Source: Chenopodium formosanum
Taxonomy: Eukaryota; Streptophyta; Magnoliopsida; Caryophyllales; Amaranthaceae
Direction of reading: 5' to 3'
DNA length: 64,000 bases
NCBI GenBank assembly: GCA_024500155.1
Contig: CM044874.1
Coordinates: 68,434,795-68,498,794, forward strand
Shown: positions 57,601 to 64,000 of the stretch, one piece after another
Layout of the letters: every line of letters starts with the position of its first letter
Position numbering within the stretch: position 1 is the stretch's first letter
The notes under the pieces: generated by a model
What the model saw: only the letters and a program-made list of their open reading frames with translations
What the model was told of the DNA's origin: nothing
The model's database searches: none
Position numbers and translations under genes: made by a program

Positions 57601-60600
57601 GCTACGTCGGGTTTCATTCGACGCAACTTTTGTTTAACATGTTTCATTCCTGGGATTAATGGTATAGTGTGTTGAGCTATTTCTCTATTAATGTCTGGCA
57701 TATCTTCATATGACCAAGCGAATACATCGATAAATTCTTTAAGTAAGTTAATTAAATCAGTTCTTTCTTGTTTATTCAACGTTAGTCCGACTTTAACTTC
57801 TCTTTTATGAGTTGAGTCATTTGAGATGTCGACTGTTTCAGTCTCTTCAATTACTGGTGTTTTCTTTTCAAGTGTTTCCATTGCTTTAATAATTTCTTTA
57901 TCTTTTTCATCGTTAGCTAAGCAATGCTCGTCATCTTGGTTTAGGGAAGAACACGAGAAGTAAGGAGAACAAGAAGTATTATTATACTATGAGATCATTA
58001 CATCAAAGAGTGATATGTCCTCAGGGACTGGATCACTAACTATCCTAGGAGAAGAAATAGGAAGGGGAGGTATTATTGCTAAAGACTTAGAAGATTCTAA
58101 AGGGAAAGACTCTGACTCGGACTCTGACTCCGACGACTCTTCGAACATCGGCCCTTGCCCTGTCGTGATTGATATCTTCCTTCCACTCGGAGTAGTCACC
58201 TTGATAGTCTTGTGCCACCCTTGCAATGATCCTTTGGCTGGAGTAATTAGCTTCGAGGGGTTGAAGTTTTCGCTTTGTAGGACCGTTTGAATGAGTGAGG
58301 AGTTATCCTCCTCATAAGCTGGCTCATTCTTTTCTCGTCCAAACAGTAATCCCATGACGTTAAAGTCAAAGCATGGGGGTGTTTTCTCCTTACGGACGGG
58401 AGTTGGGATTTCGTCAGTGAAGTAGCAATCTAAGAAAATCTCGAATCCCGATTGTCGTATGCCATTTACAACAAATGGCTGGGGAAATTCATGGCATGGA
58501 TAGTCCTCCCCTTCTTTTATAAACTGACCATTAAGCGTAAGAGGGTACTGATCCATTGGAATTTCTTTCTTTTCAATGCGAGCGTCCCTACGTGCTTTCA
58601 ACTTATCCTGGGCTCGCTTGAGATCTTTCCGAGTCGGTTCGAAACCAAGTCCGAAAGTATCTAATTTAGGGAGGCTAGGTGACTCCACCGATTTTGCTAT
58701 CCCCTTCTTCTTTCCTAAGGTCATCCCAGGGAAGTGTCCTTGTTTCTTCAGCATGGTGTTGATAATCATGTTGGAATGGGGGTCGTGGCAAAAATATGTC
58801 CTTTCATCCTCTTGGATTAAGGAGACTTCTTTGTTAAAGCCCTATAGGTCTTCGTCATCTTCGTCGTGCTCCACATTGATGATTGGATTTTCTATGGATT
58901 TGATTCTCATCGGCGAAGCGTCAATAGTGATTGGAATTCCTCCAACTATGGCTTTCACTTGTTGGTGGAGAGATGAAGGGACGGCCTTTAGATCATGGAT
59001 CCAAGGGCGTCCTAACAACAAATTGAATGAGGCTTTGATGTCTACCACTGTAAAAGTAGTAGCATGTTCTATTGCTCCTGCCGTCACATTTAGGGTTATT
59101 TTGCCAAGAGCTTGACGACGAGTATTATCGTAAGCTCTTATTCCTTGTGTGGACGGAGTTAAATCCTCATCCCTTATGCCGAGCATCCTCGCAGTCCTAA
59201 GTGGACAGACATTGATAGCTGATCCATTGTCTACAAGAGTCATGGGAACGTTCATCCTTTTGCAAACTACCGTGAGGTTTAACGCCTTAAAGTGTTTGTC
59301 ACCTTCTGGGGGTAAATCTTTATCAGAGAAGGTGATTAGATTAATCGGACTACGGAGGTCACTTGTGAGGAAGTTAGCTAGTCCCTCAGGAGTGGTGTCA
59401 GAATCTATCCCGATTTTATCCAAGGCATTCATTACATCCAACCTATGTTCTCGAGATGTTGCAAGGAGCTTCCATACATTCATCTCAACTTTTGTCTTCT
59501 TAAACTATTTGACAATGTCGTTGTCTTCGATGATAGGTATGGGAACTTGTTGTATAGTAGGCATAGGTTCTATTGAAACGGGAGGTTGCATTCTCCCGGA
59601 TCTTGTGAGGACGTCTATTGATGAATCTTCTTCAGCCCAAATGTCGTCTGTGGTGTATGATACAGAAGGTGAAGGTCCTATTATGTCCTTTTGGTAGATA
59701 TCTTCTTCATCACTGTCCCATACTCCATTAACAGTTATGTCTTCTTCATGATGAAATTGGATTAATTCCCTTTCATCAATCATTTTCTGCACCAAATCCT
59801 TGAATTTGAAGCAGTTTTCTATGGTGTGCCCCCCTGACTGATGGTACTGACAGTAATATCTATCCGTCCTTTTTAATGATTCAAATGGTCTCGGTTCGAG
59901 AGGTTTGACCTTGCCACTCTCGGAGAGCATTTCGAACATTTGTGCATATGGGATCCCAATTGGAGTGTAAACTCTATTGTTCTTCTTGGGATTTTCGGTG
60001 ACTTCTAAGGGAAAATACTTTGCCTCATAAGTCGTTTTCACTGGTGTGAATTCTCTTTTAGGTTCTTCCTTTGGACATGGAAGTTCATCATATTTCTTGT
60101 GAAGTTCGTTTACAACTTTGAGAGTTTCACATAATAGTTGCGATGTCTCCCTCATAAACAGTGTGAGCAATTGTATGTCTTCCTTGTTTGTTGGTTCTGG
60201 AAGGTTATCTCTAACATCAAAAAAGATCTCTTCTTCTCCTTCTTCGACATTGGTTGCTTTAAAAGGCTTAATGAGAGATGAGGGGTCAACTTCTCTTTAT
60301 TCATCGGAGATAGCCAAAGTATGAGCTAGAGGTGCATTGTCAATACTTGGCTTCCTACTGGCAGGGAGCAACGGCAACTTGTTATTGTCAATAAGGTCTT
60401 GGATAGCTTCCTTAAGCTTCCAACAGCTTTCAGTAGAATGGCCCCTACCTTGGTGATATTTGCAATGTGCGTTGGGGTTCCAGTTAGCCGACCTCTTCTC
60501 AACTGGTGGATCCCCGAATGGTCCAATGGGAGTTATAAGACCTTTTGCATTTAATCGATCAAATGCGGTGTCATAACTCATGCCAATAGGAGTAAAGTTC

Positions 60601-61457
60601 CTCCTAAATGGTTTCTTTTGTCCTTGGTTGTTCATGGCGAGGACTTCTCCTAGATTAAAGGTGCTAACATTATTTAAGTGGGCAGTTTTGGAAGAAGAAG
60701 GATTGTCGTTCTTCTTTCCTTTCCAGCCACTGTTGGAATTATTGTTGGCAGCTTTAGATTTAACCAAGTCATCTTCAATATTGATCCCAATATCATAAAC
60801 GGCCTTAAAGGTATGAAGGTTATTTTGATATTTAAGATGTTTGGAATATTTCTCTTGAAGATTTTTAATGAACAGTCTTACGGACTCTTTTTCACTTGGT
60901 ACCTCGATCATTTTAGCTGAGGTTTCTCTCCACTTGTTAAAGAAAGCAGTGAAGCCTTCATTCTCTTTCTGTTTGAGGATTTCAAGTTCTCTATGGTTAG
61001 TTTCGACTTGAATGTTGCATTTGTACCTATCAAAGAAAGCGTTTGCTATGGATTCCCAGGTAGAGGTCTTTTCTTTTTTGAGAGAAAAGAACCATTGTTG
61101 GCAAACGGTCTCGAGAGATAGTGAGAACAGAGAAGTTAAGACTTTCTTATCCATACCCTTTATACTCATTATTGTTTCAAATGCTCTTAAATGGAAGTAA
61201 GGGTTGTCAATTGCCTTAAATTTTGGGATGTCGTTGGCGCTGAACTTCTGCGGAAGAAGATCTTTATCCATCGAGACCCCTTGGGATGTAAGTTCTTGAA
61301 ACTTGTAGTCACTGGAGAACTTGCTTAGGCTCTCTTGCATGAGATCTATTTGTTGTTATTTCACAGGATCATCGATCTTAAGTGCGAGAAGTTTAAGTGT
61401 CTCAGTTACAGTAGCCATTTGGTTCTTGAGATCATTGACTTCTTCTTGAGTTGCCAT
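54601..61457 (-). pseudogene. gag-pol: E5 gag-pro-pol, broken
   Basis: About 2300 codons, all in one frame apart from one deletion, so gag and pol were a single ORF. Order: capsid with SLETVCQQWFFSLKKEKTS; zinc knuckle CKYHQGRGHSTESC (about 60460); second knuckle CQYHQSGGHTIENC (about 59850); retropepsin LVDNGSAINVCP (about 59240); RT with CVDYRDLNK and YVDD (57222-57211); a degenerate RNase H; a second RNase H starting LYFDGASNQKGCG (about 56345); integrase zinc finger with KRCPKCQ; catalytic-core motifs WGIDIIG, SDNGTHF and PQANGAVEAANK; C-terminal NWSGPYIV. Damage: stops near 61356, 60297, 59504, 58841, 57986, 57085, 56349, 55602 and 55089, and a 40-nt deletion near 57530 removing RT motif VANVVLVPKKDG. 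Most stops are C-to-T or G-to-A changes from the E1 codon. Confidence 0.9.
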
Positions 61458-63137
61458 TATAACTCTTGCTTTCCTCTTGCGGGCTATAGGTTTGTCAAAA
61501 AGTTGGACTTGTACGAAGAGATTATCTTTGATTAATCGTCCTTCCTTTCTTGACCACGCGCTGTAAATTAAGCCAATTTGCGTTTTAATTACTTGACTCG
61601 AATCAACTTGACTTTATGGTTTTTTTTTTAAAAAAATGTACATATTTTTAGGGAACTAAGTATTATTATTTAGGGAACTAAGTATTATTATTTATTGGAG
61701 GATTAATATCCGACTTACCCCCTTAAAAAAATGACGAAAAAAGCTCGCACACAAGACTCTCTTAATCGTGGTCAAAACATGTGTATTGGTGTGTGCATTT
61801 AGTGTAAATGACATGCTTGGACTCTTGTGTAAGACCATAGGACTTAGTGCCTAAATTCGAACATTGATTCAATCAAGCATTATTGTCAGCAAAATTAACC
61901 GAAATTAAACAGACAACTGATTAATTAGACAGTAGGTGATGACTCGACAAATAATCCGAACTATCGGCCAAGCGACAGGACTGGCGTCGCATTATGGTGA
62001 TTGGCGCCAGACAATTTAGTAAATGTCTGGCGCTACACACTATAACGTGGCGCTACAGCTCAGACTTTGGCGCCAATATTGGAGCTTCGGTCTGGGACTG
62101 TTTTTGGTATTATTAGCCAACTGGGGTATGCCTAAAGTCGTACTAGGTCAATTCCGATAAAAAAAAAGACTTTATTGACTCAAATTAATTAATTAATTGA
62201 TTAATTAGGCAAAGTTCTTTAAGTCATTAATATTAGTCTATACATAAATCAACAAACGGTTAAGAGAAACATAGAATATATATGCACAACAAATAATGCA
62301 CAATTAGTCAAGTAGGCACAATATGATGTAATGAGTTTGCAACCTAACCATGGCTCTAGTTCTCTAAAGTTCGGGATATGGTTTAGTCAATAGAAGGTCC
62401 ATGGTTAATTGTCCGGATGCACCGTGCGGAAGCCTAACCGTGAAGGGTTGGCGCGAGTGGATGGGACACCGCGAGTTTTAGAAAAAACTCACTTCCATGG
62501 TTTGGTGAATTCAACATCTCGGATGTACCCTTTGTTTCCAGGAGCGTTCAATCGAGTAGATGGAGCATGAATTCCCAGAGGGTTATGTCCATATGTAGAA
62601 CACATATGGGTTTCATAAAAGTGAGAAAAAATTCATTCAGGAAGTAGGATTGAGCAAATAATACGAAAAACCGGTCGAAATTAGAACGCATATTTCTGGC
62701 TCGGTATTGGGGGAAATTGGCGCCAGCAAACAGAGACTGGCGCCAACTTTTAACTGTAGCGCCTGGCGCCAATACTGGCGTCTGGCAATACAGCTAAGCT
62801 AAAAGTGTGGCGCCAAGCTCTGGCCCCTAACGCTACTTCCCACATGCCTCAGCAGCTTTCTGTGCTCAATAAAATCTTCCAGTTTCGCGCGGTGTTATTT
62901 CAGTCCTAGTTGTGAAAGACATTTCCCAAATTTCCTACGTGTAGAATCCTATATTTTTGACTCATTACGGATGGTCTTTCCAATGCGAACCTTTTTATGC
63001 ATATGACAATAATGTTAATCAAAATTACGCACATGAAATACTTAGAACTTTTCGAGTCTCATCCACTCATTCTAAATCATTGCCGAAACAAATTCAGGAA
63101 TTAAAATAGAAATCATCCCCAGTGGAGTCGCCAAAAC
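61458..63137 (-). promoter_or_regulatory. E5 leader and tRNA-Arg primer-binding site
   Basis: The primer site TGGCGACTCCACTGGGGA (63133-63116) lies four bases inside the LTR end. Palindrome clusters are at 62835-62715 and 62075-61980, and the conserved A-family block at 62600-62270. The 5' arm CGTCATTTTTTTAAGGGGG (61735-61717) pairs with 52056-52080. A putative 158-nt leader intron runs 61718-61561 (GG|GTAAGT to TTTACAG). From the acceptor to gag the frame is open and conserved. Confidence 0.75.
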
Positions 63138-64000
63138 TGTAGGGAATAATTTCAAGCTTTTAAAATCCCACTAGCTCAAACCCCACTTTGATCATACACT
63201 AAAGTACGGTGGCGTCCAAAAGGGAAGAAGATAGAGCAAAAGAGTCGCCAACAAGTTTTTTTTAGGAACTTGTAAACCGTTCACGAGGTGAAGGTTACAC
63301 CCCTTAACGATCCAAGAGATCATCAACTCCATAAGGTCATGAACCAAATAAGGGTTCGAGGATGATGGTACAAATCCAACCTAAAAGAGATTGAACCTCC
63401 CCTAATAATAGGCCTCTACTTTATTCTGCTCGTATTCATGTGCGCTTTCTAACTAACATACAATCAATAGGTTTAACCCTAAACCTGTTTAATCTATGTT
63501 GGTTGAATTTAATGTACAAATAAACTATTATTGGCGATCACTTAAATTATAATCACAATAACCCTAAACAAGATTATTAATTATCTTATTAAGCATGATT
63601 ACAAGTACCAATTTCCTTTAAACATACATCAAAGGTGATCAAGAAATAAATAGCATCAAGCAACATGATAAATAATCAATATCATGAATAATAATAATAA
63701 TAATCATAATCGTCATAAATTATAACAATTATAATCATAATCATGTTCATGTTAATATTAAAGCATAATAAACATAACAAGATCCTAGGCATGATACTAA
63801 CAAGTTTAATAACAAACCCTAGCATGTCATTAAGCAATAAAAATCAAATATTTAGCCCTAACATGATACTAACATGAATTAATATTAGGAAGAGAATAAA
63901 AGGCATCATAACAATCATATTTAATATCAAAAATACCCTAGACATGATACTAGGAATATCAAGATAACAATTTAAACATGATATCTACATCATAATATCA
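63138..64000 (-). mobile_element. E5 5' LTR, left part
   Basis: TGTAGGGAATAATTTCAAGC onward matches 45900 and following closely, including the CTTTTAAAATCCCACTAGC variant absent from E1 and E2. About 863 of roughly 1930 bp are in the window; the promoter part is outside. Confidence 0.9.

Larger units (their letters stand above)
45900..64000 (-). mobile_element. E5: large A-family element with antisense genes
   Basis: The best preserved element, minus strand, running past the window end. 3' LTR 45900-47829, polypurine tract 47830, hairpin arrays, antisense PMD gene 49567-51884, antisense DUF7745-like gene 52569-54077, spacer, gag-pol 61457-54601, leader, primer site 63133-63116, 5' LTR from 63138. 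Predicted full length is about 19 kb. The five bases before it are GGGTC, so the far flank should start GGGTC. Confidence 0.92.

Overview
This is plant nuclear DNA made almost entirely of nested LTR retrotransposons of the Ty3/Gypsy type, Tat/Ogre-like lineage. The evidence is a polyprotein with retropepsin, YVDD reverse transcriptase, two RNase H modules and integrase, a primer-binding site complementary to tRNA-Arg, a G-rich polypurine tract, 1.7-1.9 kb LTRs, and plant mobile domain genes. The species cannot be told; no ordinary host gene was recognised.

Layout. 1-395 is the edge of a B-family LTR. 396-3442 is AT-rich flank with a truncated LINE (2394-2966, 9-bp target duplication) and a probable Copia-type LTR (2993-3267). 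From 3443 on, elements are nested. E1 (A family, minus strand, 3443-45549) carries antisense genes at 6703-11245 and gag-pol at 37339-43884. E2 (A family, minus, gag only, 11310-36872, duplication ATTAA) sits inside E1. E4 (B family, plus, gag only, 18729-34942, duplication GTAGG) sits in the 5' LTR of E2. E3 (B family, minus, gag only, 24931-33736, duplication CGGTG) sits inside E4. At 45550-45899 is a scrap of a plus-strand A-family LTR (E6) that cut the 5' LTR of E1. E5 (A family, minus, 45900 to beyond the window) cut E6; it is the best preserved element.

How the parts fit. E1 and E5 are large elements. Between the 3' LTR and integrase they carry two extra genes on the opposite strand: a six-exon plant mobile domain (PMD) gene and a two-exon gene resembling DUF7745 proteins. 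Both have their own TATA-like promoters and introns. Exon lengths agree between the two copies while introns drift, which supports the gene models. All gag-pol and extra genes now carry stops or frameshifts. E2, E3 and E4 have only gag and would need enzymes supplied in trans.

The most interesting pattern is a cluster of family-specific odd palindromes (A: GCGCC-A-GGCGC; B: CCGTG-T-CACGG). It lies upstream of the TATA box of the LTR and of both antisense genes, and in other intergenic parts of the elements. Together with the two possibly paralogous PMD-like genes, this could be a self-recognition or anti-silencing system; that reading is inference. Other shared non-coding structures are complementary 5'/3' arms, a conserved roughly 45-nt motif downstream of gag or pol, tandem hairpin arrays near the 3' LTR, and a putative leader intron just before gag.
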